Assembly (NCBI GenBank): GCA_902809985.1
Contig: CADDXC010000001.1
Span: forward strand, 1,736,001-1,800,000
Length of the DNA: 64,000 nt
Direction of reading: 5' to 3'
Source of the DNA: Clostridiaceae bacterium BL-3
GTDB taxonomy: Bacteria; Bacillota; Clostridia; Clostridiales; Clostridiaceae
Shown here piece by piece: positions 1 through 9,312 of this stretch (within the stretch, counting starts at the first letter, position 1; the number at the start of each line of letters is the position of its first letter). The notes beneath the pieces are model-generated. The model did not search any database and had not been told where the DNA came from. It was given only the letters and a program-made list of their open reading frames with translations. The position numbers and the translations under genes are program-made.

Positions 1-29
1 TATAATCAATATTGAGGTTGAAGAAAATT

Positions 30-707
30 ATGAAAGACATATATGGTGCATTGAGTAACTGCATACTGATGAAAAATTTTTCAGAAAATGAAATCAAAAG
101 CTTTTTAGGAAAATTTAGCTATACTCTTGTTTCCTATTCAAAGGGAGAAATCATAGCTATTGAAGAATCAACTTGCTCAAAAATAGGGATAATTACAAGT
201 GGAACTCTGGAAGTACAAAAGATATTTTCTTCGGGAAAAGTCATTACTATAGGCAGTTTAAGAGAAAGTGACATATTTGGAGAAGTTATAATATTTTCCA
301 ATAGAAGCACCTACCCTGCAACTATAACAGCATCAAGAAGTGCATCTGTAATGTTTATATCAAAAGAGGACATATTGAAATTATGTAATCTGTTCCCTGT
401 ATTTCTAAATAATTTCATGTCCCTTTTATCTAATAAAATACTAATGCTGAATAAAAAGCTCAAAAATATATCCTATGAAACCATTCGCCAAAAAATAGCA
501 TCTTATATTTTAGACGAATATTACCACCAAAAGAGTCCAAAAATAACTTTAAGTTGTACTAGAAAAGAAATGGCTGAGCAACTTGGAATCCCAAGGCCGT
601 CACTTTCAAGAGAACTTGTAAATATGAAAAAAGACAATCTAATAGATTTCAACAGAAACTCTATACTTATAAAAAATGTAGATACTCTGGAAAATCTATT
701 GTTTTAA
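30..707 (+). CDS. Crp/Fnr-family transcriptional regulator
   Basis: This 225-aa protein has the two-domain layout of the Crp/Fnr family. An N-terminal cyclic-nucleotide-binding-like beta-roll spans about residues 10 to 115. A C-terminal winged helix carries a clear helix-turn-helix around TRKEMAEQLGIPRPSLSREL, about residues 177 to 199. The scattered cysteines do not form an FNR-type iron-sulfur cluster motif, so the effector is unknown. The ATG at 30 is preferred over an upstream in-frame TTG because the TTGAGG stretch looks like its ribosome binding site. The gene stands alone and is followed by an intrinsic terminator. Family assignment is firm; target genes are unknown. Confidence 0.88.
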   Translation: MKDIYGALSNCILMKNFSENEIKSFLGKFSYTLVSYSKGEIIAIEESTCSKIGIITSGTLEVQKIFSSGKVITIGSLRESDIFGEVIIFSNRSTYPATITASRSASVMFISKEDILKLCNLFPVFLNNFMSLLSNKILMLNKKLKNISYETIRQKIASYILDEYYHQKSPKITLSCTRKEMAEQLGIPRPSLSRELVNMKKDNLIDFNRNSILIKNVDTLENLLF

Positions 708-714
708 CAATTAA

Positions 715-749
715 TAAAAAAGGGAAACGAAAAATTGTTTCCCTTTTAT
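715..749. terminator. Bidirectional terminator after the Crp/Fnr gene
   Basis: A 10-bp stem AAAGGGAAAC/GTTTCCCTTT with an 8-nt loop has A and T runs on both sides. It can serve the regulator gene and the convergent micropeptide gene. Confidence 0.85.
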
Positions 750-757
750 TTACTATT

Positions 758-859
758 CTAGCATATTCCTCTTCCACATCCACCACATAATAACAATAAT
801 ATTATTATTATTATTATTGAACTGCTTCCGCGTCCACGATCACAACATCTGTGTGACAT
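758..859 (-). CDS. Cys/Gly-rich hydrophobic micropeptide (33 aa)
   Basis: This small ORF has a strong ribosome binding site (AAGGAGGGG) 6 nt before its ATG. The peptide starts MSHRCCDRGRGSSS, continues with ten Ile/Leu residues that could span a membrane, and ends LCGGCGRGIC. The poly-Ile run is encoded by an ATA/ATT microsatellite. A paralogue with the same start motif and layout lies just upstream (1045 to 1158), which is good evidence that both are real genes. The layout recalls tiny sporulation or membrane peptides of Firmicutes such as the YjcZ type, but I cannot assign it to a family. No function is claimed. Confidence 0.6.
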   Translation of the reverse strand: MSHRCCDRGRGSSSIIIIIILLLLCGGCGRGIC

Positions 860-1044
860 AAAGACCCCTCCTTATTATCCTTAAATTATAATATATAATT
901 TTAAGTTATCTTAATTTCTTATCTTTTGTCCTTTCTTTTTATTAATTAACCAAAATTCTTAAAACCAAAAGAATTATATTCAGCAAAGTATTAAACATTA
1001 TTTACTAAATATATTTTACTTTTGTGCAACTTGACAGCTTCTAC

Positions 1045-1158
1045 CTAGCACTTTCTTCCAAAATCACCACAGTCAATGCCACAACACAATATTAAAATTA
1101 TTATTATAACCAATATTTCCTTTCCGCTTCCTCGGCTACCACAACTTCTACGTGACAT
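1045..1158 (-). CDS. Cys/Gly-rich hydrophobic micropeptide, paralogue (37 aa)
   Basis: This is the second member of a tandem pair. It starts MSRRSCGSRGSG, has a hydrophobic stretch ILVIIIILIL, and ends in a Cys/Gly-rich tail (CCGIDCGDFGRKC). The ribosome binding site AAGGAGGGATC lies just before the ATG, and the upstream nucleotides resemble those of the gene at 758 to 859. Six cysteines in 37 residues would be unusual for a chance ORF. The gap between the pair (860 to 1044) shows only AT-rich sequence. Its role is unknown; spore-associated or small membrane peptide are possibilities. Confidence 0.55.
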   Translation of the reverse strand: MSRRSCGSRGSGKEILVIIIILILCCGIDCGDFGRKC

Positions 1159-1349
1159 AAAGATCCCTCCTTATCATCTTTAATAATTATATTATTAGGT
1201 ACTCTTTTTTTTCATCATGTGTTCTATACTTTTATAATATTAATTAACTTAGCAAATGTGACTTTTATTTTCTAAAATAATTAAAAAATCCTTCCATTTG
1301 TGCTATTGTATAGTTATAGACAATATTATTAAAATTGGGGGAACCTATT

Positions 1350-2177
1350 ATGGAAAAAATCGAAATTGAGAATAAACTTCAGCAGGCTTTTGAAACTTTA
1401 ATGCCCTACATGCAGTATTTTTTTGATGATGAAATAGCTTTTACCATGTCAAATACTACTCACTTTATAAAAGTAGTAAATAGTAAAAACATAAACATGA
1501 ACGCAAAAGCTGGAGATCCTCTTAGGCCAAAGGGGGCAGCCTATGAATGCATCAAAGCCAGAAAAGTCTATTCCTCTATAATTCCAAAAGAAACTTTCGG
1601 AATTGAAATAAAAGCCATAGGAATACCCGTAAGGGAAAATGAAAAGATAATAGGCAGCATAGTTCTTGTAAAAAGTTTAAAAAGACACTATGAATTCAAG
1701 GAAGTGTCTAAAATCCTATCAGAATCTATAGAAAATATCTCACATGCTTCAAGCATATTATCCTCTGGAATAGAAAACACCGTAAAATCCAATAAAGATA
1801 TACTAGATGAAGTAAAAGATGCTTTAAATAAATCAGAAAATACAGATGAAGTGTTAAATTTTATAAAAAATATAGCTTCTCAGACCAATCTTCTTGGTTT
1901 AAATGCAGCTATAGAAGCTTCAAGGGCTGGAGAACAGGGAAAAGGATTTTCAGTAGTGGCAAATGAAATAAGAAAATTATCCAATTCAAGCAGTACCTCC
2001 ATAAATGAGATAAACTCAACCCTGACTGAAATACAGAAATCTGTAAGCAATATATCAAAGGGAATTTCATCTACAACTGATACCTTTAAAAATCAACTGT
2101 CTCAAATACAGGAGCTGGATGCCTCAATAAATAGCCTGAGCACGTTAACAGACAAGCTAAAAGAATTATCAGAATAG
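1350..2177 (+). CDS. Soluble methyl-accepting chemotaxis protein
   Basis: A 275-aa cytoplasmic chemoreceptor with no membrane segment. Residues 1 to about 115 form an N-terminal sensor-like domain of unrecognised type. The rest is a short coiled-coil signalling domain with the conserved hairpin tip [20 protein letters not shown] followed by [16 protein letters not shown], which contacts CheA and CheW. The signalling arms are much shorter than in membrane receptors. The ATG at 1350 follows a GGGGGA ribosome binding site; an upstream in-frame TTG overlaps that site. It stands alone, away from other chemotaxis genes. Confidence 0.88.
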   Translation: MEKIEIENKLQQAFETLMPYMQYFFDDEIAFTMSNTTHFIKVVNSKNINMNAKAGDPLRPKGAAYECIKARKVYSSIIPKETFGIEIKAIGIPVRENEKIIGSIVLVKSLKRHYEFKEVSKILSESIENISHASSILSSGIENTVKSNKDILDEVKDALNKSENTDEVLNFIKNIASQTNLLGLNAAIEASRAGEQGKGFSVVANEIRKLSNSSSTSINEINSTLTEIQKSVSNISKGISSTTDTFKNQLSQIQELDASINSLSTLTDKLKELSE

Positions 2178-2201
2178 TTTTTTGCTGCATAATTTTATAT
2201 G

Positions 2202-2312
2202 AAAATAAGCTCTAGGATTTAGAACAATATTATATTTCCTGAACCTTAGAACTTATTTTCAGTAAAATCAGCACTTTACTTTATCTTTTAACATTCTAGG
2301 CAAAGTAAGTGC
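2202..2312. terminator. Two hairpins between convergent genes
   Basis: GAAAATAAG (2202) pairs with CTTATTTTC (ending 2261), with further partial pairing inside. GCACTTTACTTT (2272) pairs with AAAGTAAGTGC (ending 2312). They lie between the converging chemoreceptor and asparaginase genes and probably end both transcripts. Confidence 0.55.
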
Positions 2313-2349
2313 CATTATAAATACATATAATCTTCATGCCATATATACT

Positions 2350-3360
2350 TTAGATGTTTTTCTTCAAACTGAAATCTGGAAATATATCCCCTATTTTTTT
2401 CCCTACGTTATTTAAATTTTGCTGACTTTTATATTTGCTCAGCAGATTTTTTTCATTTCGATCCAAGACATTCAAATCTTCCAGGCATTTAATAACCGTA
2501 GGCCATAATGCTCTGGTATTGCCATCTTCTATCTTAATCGCTACTCCTAGATTCATATCTTTAATTCCAATACAATACACACCTTCTGCTCCAAACTTTC
2601 CAATAATTTTATCATTAGTATTTTTTATGAGATCAGTGCAAAACCCATCAGTGCCTGCTACCATCTCGGGAGCATTATTCATTGCCCTAAATACTCTATT
2701 TGCCGCCTTTTTATAACTTTGAGGGAGTCCATTACCACTGGCAATTCTGGAATAACCCAGTGCCATATTATACAGTGGCATTCCAAAAACAGGTACAGTA
2801 CATCCATCTGTTCCTATAATGATGCTTTCCTCTTCTATGGAGCAAACTCTAGATATTATTCTTTTAATCTCCTTTTGAACAGGGTGCTCAGGTAAATTAT
2901 AATCCTCCAGGCTATATCCCTCTAAAACACATACGGAGAGTATCCCAGCATGTTTTCCTGAACAATCCGTATAAGTGGGGTTTAATTTTATATGATCCCA
3001 TAAAAGTTTTTTAGAATACTCTTTATTCAACGATAACGTAGAACCGCATAATAAATTATCTATTTTAAGTCCTAATTTTTTTAATATTTTTTCTACAGTC
3101 TTTATATGAAATTCTTCTCCATAATGTGAACCACACATTATGGATATTTCTTCATCTGTAAAAGAAAATTTCTCTGCTGCTCCCGACAATATAACTTCTA
3201 AAGTCTGTATTGGCTTTGCTGCAGAACGCATATAAGTTACTTTATGTGAATTTCCCAAACTACAGACAAGATTCCCTTTACTGTCCACTACTGCTATATC
3301 TGCTCTGTGAACACTTTCAACCAAAGATCCTCTTGTAACTTTAACAACTATTTCTGACAT
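2350..3360 (-). CDS. L-asparaginase II family protein
   Basis: This 336-aa protein matches the L-asparaginase II family (PF06089 type), which hydrolyses asparagine to aspartate and ammonia and is unrelated to the AnsA/AnsB fold. Family blocks seen include MRSAAKPIQ, MCGSHYGEEFH, DCSGKHAGILS and GTDGCTVPVFGMPL. Length is usual for the family. The ATG is preceded by AGGAATTTTT. No signal peptide is seen, so it should be cytoplasmic. It is a single gene convergent with the chemoreceptor gene. Confidence 0.85.
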   Translation of the reverse strand: MSEIVVKVTRGSLVESVHRADIAVVDSKGNLVCSLGNSHKVTYMRSAAKPIQTLEVILSGAAEKFSFTDEEISIMCGSHYGEEFHIKTVEKILKKLGLKIDNLLCGSTLSLNKEYSKKLLWDHIKLNPTYTDCSGKHAGILSVCVLEGYSLEDYNLPEHPVQKEIKRIISRVCSIEEESIIIGTDGCTVPVFGMPLYNMALGYSRIASGNGLPQSYKKAANRVFRAMNNAPEMVAGTDGFCTDLIKNTNDKIIGKFGAEGVYCIGIKDMNLGVAIKIEDGNTRALWPTVIKCLEDLNVLDRNEKNLLSKYKSQQNLNNVGKKIGDIFPDFSLKKNI

Positions 3361-3628
3361 AAAAATTCCTCCACTAACTTAAATTATAATTAAGTATTCT
3401 ACTCTAATTCTATTTTTCTTCTAATCCAAAAAAACTTTCACATATTATCAAAGTTCTCATTAATTCTATATTATAGTAAGCAAAAATATATTATAATATA
3501 TAAAAGATCAATACCAATCAATTTATTTTTGATGGAATTTTACATAATTTATGGATTAGGATATAATAGTTATGTATAAAAAGCCATTATCTTTTAATTC
3601 TAACTTTTTACAAGAGGTGACATACATT

Positions 3629-4201
3629 TTGATTAAAGATCTGCTGAAGGGCTCTAAAGTAACACTTACTTCTTTCAAAGATTTTCACTTAGCTTCTTTA
3701 GAAACATGGTATAATGATATATATTTTCTAAGAAATTTTGACATGATACCTGCTTTCCCAAGAAGTGCTCAAGAATTAAATTCTACACTAAATAACTTAA
3801 GAGAATCCCAGGATAAATTTATGTTTGCAATAAATTCCATAGAAGATAAAAAAATAATTGGAATCACAGGTTTTGAAAATATATTATGGAATAATGGTGC
3901 TGCTACAATATATATAGGAATTGGCGAAAAAAATTATAGAGGCTGTGGAATAGGAATGGAAGCTTTATATCTAACTATGGAATTTGGCTTTGAAGAATTA
4001 AATCTTCACAGAATACAGCTCACTGTTATATCCTATAATAAACCCGCCATAAAGCTTTATGAAAAATTGGGTTTTAAAAAAGAGGGAACTTACAGACAAT
4101 TTATCTATAGAGATGGAACTAGATATGACATGTATCTTTATGGAATATTAAGATCTGAATGGGAATCAACCATAAAAAATAAGAGGAGGTATCATCAGTA
4201 A
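3629..4201 (+). CDS. GNAT-family N-acetyltransferase (RimJ/RimL-like)
   Basis: A GCN5-related acetyltransferase of the RimJ/RimL-like group, 190 aa, using acetyl-CoA to acetylate an amine. The acetyl-CoA loop region reads IGIGEKNYRGCGIGMEALYL, and the C-terminal part has the usual NKPAIKLYEKLGFKKEGTYR. I place the start at the TTG at 3629 because AGAGGTG lies 8 nt upstream and LKGSKVTL is the usual family start; an in-frame ATG at 3572 would add 19 atypical residues. The acceptor substrate cannot be predicted. A DUF2156 gene follows and may be co-transcribed. Confidence 0.82.
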   Translation: MIKDLLKGSKVTLTSFKDFHLASLETWYNDIYFLRNFDMIPAFPRSAQELNSTLNNLRESQDKFMFAINSIEDKKIIGITGFENILWNNGAATIYIGIGEKNYRGCGIGMEALYLTMEFGFEELNLHRIQLTVISYNKPAIKLYEKLGFKKEGTYRQFIYRDGTRYDMYLYGILRSEWESTIKNKRRYHQ

Positions 4202-4253
4202 AATAATAGTATTACACTATAATGTGTACCATCTATTAAACTGTAGAAATTTT

Positions 4254-5168
4254 ATGCTTACATTTAAACCTATTACTATAGATGACAAAATAATCTTTGA
4301 CAAATACTTAAATAAATACAATTTCAATACTTGCGAATATTCCTTTACCAGCCTGATCATATGGAAAGAAGGCTGTGATGTTCAATACACCATTTATGAC
4401 AATGCACTTATCATAAAGAAAAAAGATTTCAATGAAAATTACTATTTTATGCAGCCTCTCGGATACACTGCATCAAACTTAAAAAATATAGTAAGAGAAC
4501 TGCTGAAATACAAGGAAGAACATTCTATGCCTTACTTGTTCAAAGATCTCGAGCAACCATTTCTAGATGAATTGAAGAAAATTTACGGTGACAACATTCA
4601 GATAAGGGCCGACATAGATAATTTTGATTATATTTATGACTCCAGCAAACTCATAAGTTTATCAGGTAAAAAACTTCATTCTAAAAAAAATCACTACAAC
4701 TATTTTGTGAAAACCTATGATTACAAAGTTAAAGACTTCTCTGAACCAGGTGTAAAAGACGACATTAAAAAAGCCGCTGAAAATTGGTATGAGAAAAACA
4801 ATAAAGGCGACAGACATTTATTTTATGAGCTAAAAGGTATCAAAGAAATTGTGGAAAATATGGATATTCTAAATTTAAATGCTATAGCAGTATATGTTGC
4901 TGACAATATAGCTGCCTTTACAATAGGTGAACGTCTGAATGACAATATGGGAATTATACACATAGAAAAGGGCTCCTCTTCCGTAAGGGGAGTATACACT
5001 TTTGTCAACAAAACTTTTGTGGAAAATTATCTATCCAATGTTAAATACATTAACAGAGAACAGGATTTAGGCATTCCCGGTCTCAGAAAAGCCAAAAAAT
5101 CATATCATCCCGTAAAAATGTCAGAAAAATACTGTGTGAATTTTTCTGGCGCTATTATTTACAGCTGA
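4254..5168 (+). CDS. DUF2156 (phosphatidylglycerol lysyltransferase-like) protein
   Basis: About 304 aa, matching the clostridial DUF2156 family, which shares the GNAT-like fold of the C-terminal half of MprF aminoacyl-phospholipid synthases but lacks the membrane domain. Recognisable blocks are the KKNHYNYF region and INREQDLGIPGLRKAKKSYHP near the end. Many clostridia carry this cytoplasmic protein and its substrate is unknown. A GTG at 4224 would add 10 residues; I prefer the ATG at 4254 because LTFKPITIDDK is the usual start, but neither has a strong ribosome binding site. Confidence 0.78.
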   Translation: MLTFKPITIDDKIIFDKYLNKYNFNTCEYSFTSLIIWKEGCDVQYTIYDNALIIKKKDFNENYYFMQPLGYTASNLKNIVRELLKYKEEHSMPYLFKDLEQPFLDELKKIYGDNIQIRADIDNFDYIYDSSKLISLSGKKLHSKKNHYNYFVKTYDYKVKDFSEPGVKDDIKKAAENWYEKNNKGDRHLFYELKGIKEIVENMDILNLNAIAVYVADNIAAFTIGERLNDNMGIIHIEKGSSSVRGVYTFVNKTFVENYLSNVKYINREQDLGIPGLRKAKKSYHPVKMSEKYCVNFSGAIIYS

Positions 5169-5216
5169 GTGCATAACTATGCTTATGAACTTAAAATTTA
5201 ATCTGATCTTTATATA

Positions 5217-5317
5217 AAAGGACAAAGTTTAGGGTTCAAATATAGCAGATTTCCAAATCAAGTTATTCTTAAGTTCAGATAAAGTTTGATAATTTTGAAC
5301 CCTATTCCTTGTCCCTT
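5217..5317. repeat. Long imperfect inverted repeat between convergent genes
   Basis: The arms TAGGGTTCAAA (5230 to 5240) and TTTGAACCCTA (5294 to 5304) pair perfectly over 11 bp. An outer GGACAA/TTGTCC pair extends the stem across a 4-nt internal loop. The loop is about 53 nt. It may end both flanking transcripts, but the loop is long and there is no T run directly after the stem. Confidence 0.5.
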
Positions 5318-5327
5318 AATCTCGGTG

Positions 5328-6713
5328 TTATTTCAAATCTTTATTTACTATCAAATTTTTTTGACATCCTTCCATCCAATCTACAAATTGTCTTGCAGTT
5401 CTTGCAGATCGTCCATTATACCAGCGTTCCCATTTAAGTGCTTCTCTATGAAGTTTTTCTCTATCAAAGCCTAATTTTCTTTTTTGGGCAATACCGTCTA
5501 CAATCTGCAAATAACCAGTTTTATCTGGAGACGTAAATAGCACATTTATTCCAAATCTATCTGCCAATGAGAGTTTCTCCTGTACACTATCCTCTCCATG
5601 AACTTCATCATCAATATCAAAAGATGCTGCTCCCTTTCTGTCACTAAAATATTCTTTTACAAGATGTCTCCTATTGGAGGTAGCATATATCAATATATTT
5701 GAAGATCTATTTTCAAATCCACCCTCCAGCATTGATTTAAGTGCAGTATAGTTCTCTTCATTGTCTGAAAAAGCTAAATCATCTATAAATATAATAAATT
5801 TCTGGGGTTTGTTTTTTAATCTTCTTATTATCTCCGGAAAGTCCTCCAGATATGCTTTAGGAAGTTCAACCATACGCAGCCCTTTATTATAATATTTATT
5901 AAGGATGGCCTTAACCGTTGAGGATTTGCCAGTACCTCTATCCCCATGAATCAGCACGTTATTGGCAGGGAATCCATTTAAAAACTGTACTGTATTTTCC
6001 TCTACAATCTGATGCTCTTTTTCATAGCCAATAAGATCTGAAAGTTCAATAGAATCTGGATCTTCAATTCCTCTGAAATGTCCCATTCCATTAATATGTT
6101 CCCATACAAAAACCCTATATTTTGCAAACATGCCGCATCCATAAACATTGTGAAACTTTTCAAGATCATCAATACACTTGCTCCACTTGCTACTATAGTG
6201 AAAACTTTTTTCTATTGACTTTATGTGTTCAGGATAATTTTCTTCTTTAAATTCATCTTCCGCCTCCCATTGAGGAAATTTTAAAATCATTTCTTTATAC
6301 ACATCTTTATCAAAATGCTTCAGCAATTGTCTCTTTATATCAGAAGAAGTTAACTCAGCAGTGTTTTGAAGTTTTTCAAGATCCTCAGCTGCTGCATTCT
6401 TGATTATGTTTCTATTCCCTTTAAAATTTCCCTTCTCAGCTTCAAGTGAAAAAAAATTTTCACTAAAAATTATCTTGTCAATAATATAATCCTTTAAAGA
6501 AAAATATCCACTTTCTACTAGATTAAAGAAAAATTCATTGTATAAATTGGCCGTAGATTCCATATTGATTTTCCCCTTATCAATATATTCTACAAGTTTT
6601 TTTAAGCTGTCTATTACATTATCTTTAAGCAAATTTCTATAAATAGAAATGGAATCCAAAGTTAATTTTTCATATTTTATGTCGAAATCTGCTTCGTAAT
6701 TTATGCTTTTCAT
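5328..6713 (-). CDS. DUF815-family AAA ATPase
   Basis: A 461-aa ATP-binding protein of the DUF815 family. A helical N-terminal half is followed by an AAA core with Walker A GDRGTGKSSTVKAIL, Walker B KFIIFIDDLAF, and a YATSNRRHL sensor-like segment. The C-terminal end has the family's WYNGRSARTARQFVDWM block. The family is widespread in Firmicutes and its substrate is unknown. The ATG at 6713 follows AGGAGGGGG; an upstream ATG would place that site inside the coding region. Single gene, divergent from larE. Confidence 0.86.
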   Translation of the reverse strand: MKSINYEADFDIKYEKLTLDSISIYRNLLKDNVIDSLKKLVEYIDKGKINMESTANLYNEFFFNLVESGYFSLKDYIIDKIIFSENFFSLEAEKGNFKGNRNIIKNAAAEDLEKLQNTAELTSSDIKRQLLKHFDKDVYKEMILKFPQWEAEDEFKEENYPEHIKSIEKSFHYSSKWSKCIDDLEKFHNVYGCGMFAKYRVFVWEHINGMGHFRGIEDPDSIELSDLIGYEKEHQIVEENTVQFLNGFPANNVLIHGDRGTGKSSTVKAILNKYYNKGLRMVELPKAYLEDFPEIIRRLKNKPQKFIIFIDDLAFSDNEENYTALKSMLEGGFENRSSNILIYATSNRRHLVKEYFSDRKGAASFDIDDEVHGEDSVQEKLSLADRFGINVLFTSPDKTGYLQIVDGIAQKRKLGFDREKLHREALKWERWYNGRSARTARQFVDWMEGCQKNLIVNKDLK

Positions 6714-6875
6714 AAATAGCCCCCTCCTATAAAACATTATTTATCTTTCATTTTAACACATTGGCCATCAAAACCACACGTATATAAATTAAAATTTGCG
6801 ATTTATAAGCTCAAAAAATGAAAAATTATGTTATAATAAATATAAATAAAAATCATAATAAAGTAGAGGTTGATT

Positions 6876-7694
6876 ATGAGTACAAAATTAACAATATTAG
6901 AAGAAAAACTTAAATCACTTGAAAGTGTATTAATAGCATTCTCCGGTGGAGTTGACAGCACATTTTTATTGAAAGTTGCACAGGACGTCCTCAAGGATAA
7001 AGTTATTGCCGTAACTGCAACTTCCTCTACCTATCCTAAAAGAGAATTAAATGAAGCCAAAAAATATGCAAAATCCATAGGAGTAAGACACATAATTATA
7101 GAATCAGAAGAACTTGATATTAAGGGATATTCACAAAATCCAGTGAATAGATGTTATTATTGTAAAAAGGAACTGTATTCAAAACTTAAAAAGGTTGCAG
7201 ATGAAAATGGTATAAAATATATTTTAGATGGTTCTAATTTTGATGACATAGGTGATTACAGGCCAGGAATGAAAGCAGCCAGGGAGCTTGGAGTTATAAG
7301 TCCATTAAAAGAAGCCAAATTGACCAAACAGGATATTAGAATATATTCTAAAGAAATGGGTTTACCAACATGGAATAAACCTTCTTTTGCATGTTTATCT
7401 TCTAGGTTTCCCTATGGAAACGAAATCAACAGCAAGAAGTTAAAAATGGTGGAAGATGCAGAACAATTTCTACTGGATTTAGGTTTTAGGCAAGTTAGAG
7501 TAAGACATCACGGTGAAATTGCAAGAATTGAAGTTGCTCCAGAAGAGAGAACTAAATTTTTCAATTTGGATACAATGGACAAAGTTGGAAATAGATTAAA
7601 AGAACTAGGATTCACTTATGTTACTCTGGACATTTTAGGCTATAAAACGGGAAGTATGAATGCAGTACTAAAAAGAGCTGCACAACTTAAATAA
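6876..7694 (+). CDS. larE: ATP-dependent sacrificial sulfur transferase LarE
   Basis: This 272-aa PP-loop enzyme matches LarE, which donates its own cysteine sulfur to make the nickel-pincer cofactor of lactate racemase. The PP-loop reads AFSGGVDSTFLL near the N-terminus. The conserved RCYYCKKELY and PSFACLSSRFPYG segments are present, the latter holding the sacrificial cysteine. No larA, larB or larC is nearby, so a role in another sulfur transfer cannot be excluded. The ATG at 6876 sits after AGAGGT. A strong bidirectional terminator follows. Confidence 0.87.
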   Translation: MSTKLTILEEKLKSLESVLIAFSGGVDSTFLLKVAQDVLKDKVIAVTATSSTYPKRELNEAKKYAKSIGVRHIIIESEELDIKGYSQNPVNRCYYCKKELYSKLKKVADENGIKYILDGSNFDDIGDYRPGMKAARELGVISPLKEAKLTKQDIRIYSKEMGLPTWNKPSFACLSSRFPYGNEINSKKLKMVEDAEQFLLDLGFRQVRVRHHGEIARIEVAPEERTKFFNLDTMDKVGNRLKELGFTYVTLDILGYKTGSMNAVLKRAAQLK

Positions 7695-7725
7695 CTGTTG
7701 AAATCTATTGTAAAAGTAAAAGTGA

Positions 7726-7759
7726 CTGCCTCAGAATTTTTTGAAGCAGTCACTTTTTA
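7726..7759. terminator. Bidirectional terminator
   Basis: A 12-bp perfect stem AAAAGTGACTGC/GCAGTCACTTTT has T and A runs on its outer sides, between the convergent larE and nitroreductase genes. Confidence 0.9.
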
Positions 7760-7761
7760 GT

Positions 7762-8361
7762 TTACTTAAACACCTTTATTCTATCCTTTAATGGCTTAAT
7801 TTCTTTTTCTCCGGCTCCTGAAACTGGTTTTCCAAAAGGAAGCTGTGCAATTAATTTCCAATTATTAGGTATCCCATATGTTTTCTTCACCTCTTCGTCA
7901 ATAAGTGGATTATAGTGTTGAAGTGAAACACCCAGACCTTCTATCTCCAAAGAAGTCCATATTATAAACTGAAGAATTCCAGAACCCTGCTGGGACCAAA
8001 TAGGGAAATTATCCTTATAAAGTGGGAAATTCTTTTGAAGTTCTGATATGACGTCTTGATCTTCAAAGAATAAAACAGACCCATAACCTTTTCTAAAAGA
8101 ATTGATCTTTTCTCCTGTCTTTGAGAAATTCTCATCAGGAACTATCTTTCTAAGCTCAGCTTCCGTAATATCCCACAATTTATCATGGTTTTCTCCAAAT
8201 AGCACCACTACTCTTGCACTCTGTGAATTAAAAGCAGAGGGTGAATTTTTTACCGCTTCTTGAACTACTTCTATTATTCTATCCTCAGACACAATTTTTT
8301 TCTTATCTATACCATATATGGTTCTTCTATCTTTAACTGCCTCATAAAAATTCTTACTCAT
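7762..8361 (-). CDS. Nitroreductase family protein (Frm2/Hbn1-like)
   Basis: A 199-aa FMN-dependent nitroreductase-fold protein. It begins with the RRTIYGID motif, has NSPSAFNSQSARVVVLFG near the N-terminus, and LEIEGLGVSLQHYNPLID in the C-terminal half, as in the Frm2/Hbn1 subgroup. It probably reduces nitro compounds or quinones with NAD(P)H, but no substrate can be named. The ATG at 8361 follows GGAGGT; a longer upstream reading frame lacks a ribosome binding site. Single gene divergent from the response regulator. Confidence 0.85.
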   Translation of the reverse strand: MSKNFYEAVKDRRTIYGIDKKKIVSEDRIIEVVQEAVKNSPSAFNSQSARVVVLFGENHDKLWDITEAELRKIVPDENFSKTGEKINSFRKGYGSVLFFEDQDVISELQKNFPLYKDNFPIWSQQGSGILQFIIWTSLEIEGLGVSLQHYNPLIDEEVKKTYGIPNNWKLIAQLPFGKPVSGAGEKEIKPLKDRIKVFK

Positions 8362-8535
8362 ATTATATACCTCCAATTTAATAATTATTATCTGTTGATA
8401 TAAATTATACACTATCTGTCTAAAAATTCAATACATATAAGTAAAATTTTTCTTTATTTGCATAATTGATTTAAAAAATATATTTATTCTACTATAATGT
8501 AATTTGTAAATATAATTTTCAGAAAGGTGATTACC

Positions 8536-9225
8536 ATGGGAAACCCTATAAAAATATTAGTGGTAGAGGATGATGCTGATATTAATAAACTTCTCTGTCA
8601 TATGCTGCAAAATTCAGGATACAATACAGTGTCCGCATATTCCGGAACAGAAGCCCTGCTGAATTTAAAAGATGAAAATTGGGATATGGTAATTCTAGAT
8701 TTAATGCTTCCTGGATTAGCTGGTGAAAAAATTCTGGAGAAAATAAGAACAGCTAGAGAAATGCCTGTAATCATAATTTCGGCCAAAGGGGACACAGAAA
8801 CCAAAATTCAGGCACTTAGAACAGGCGCAGATGATTATATAACAAAACCCTTTGACATAGATGAAGTCTCTGCTAGAATTGACGCCAATCTCAGGAGATA
8901 TAAAAAATTTTCTAAAGAAGACAATTCTATATTAACTTACGGAGAAATTTCTTTAAATAAAGATACAAGAGAAGTGTTTATAAATCAAGTTCCCATAAAC
9001 CTGACTACACGAGAATTTGACATTTTGGAGCTTTTAATATCATACCCCAGAAAAGTATTTACAAAAACAAATATATTTGAAACGGTCTGGGGAGAAAATT
9101 ATCTGTGTGATGACAATACAATAAAGGTCCATATAAGCAATTTAAGGAATAAAATTCACAGTGCAAAACCTCTCCATGAATACATACAAACTGTATGGAG
9201 CATTGGATACAAGCTTCAGGTATAA
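8536..9225 (+). CDS. OmpR-family response regulator
   Basis: A 229-aa two-domain regulator. The receiver domain has the acidic pair EDD at the start, the phospho-acceptor Asp in ILDLMLPG, and Lys in YITKPF. The C-terminal winged helix spans about residues 135 to 228, with LTTREFDILELL and DNTIKVHISNLRNKI. It heads a gene set with an ABC ATPase, a permease and a histidine kinase. That layout is typical of bacitracin or lantibiotic sensing and export, and the regulator probably activates the downstream ABC genes. The ATG at 8536 follows AGAAAGGTG. Confidence 0.92.
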   Translation: MGNPIKILVVEDDADINKLLCHMLQNSGYNTVSAYSGTEALLNLKDENWDMVILDLMLPGLAGEKILEKIRTAREMPVIIISAKGDTETKIQALRTGADDYITKPFDIDEVSARIDANLRRYKKFSKEDNSILTYGEISLNKDTREVFINQVPINLTTREFDILELLISYPRKVFTKTNIFETVWGENYLCDDNTIKVHISNLRNKIHSAKPLHEYIQTVWSIGYKLQV

Positions 9226-9312
9226 TCTTTACACTTAATTTACCTTTCCTTTACCCTTGATTATCCATAAAATTTTACAATTGATATATTCTATAGAGAA
9301 GGGAGCATAGTT

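Noticed and set aside
30-707. Oxygen-sensing FNR with iron-sulfur cluster
   Set aside because: The few cysteines are not arranged as an FNR cluster motif.
793-829. ATA/ATT microsatellite as noncoding simple repeat
   Set aside because: It falls inside a micropeptide gene with a strong ribosome binding site and encodes its poly-Ile segment.
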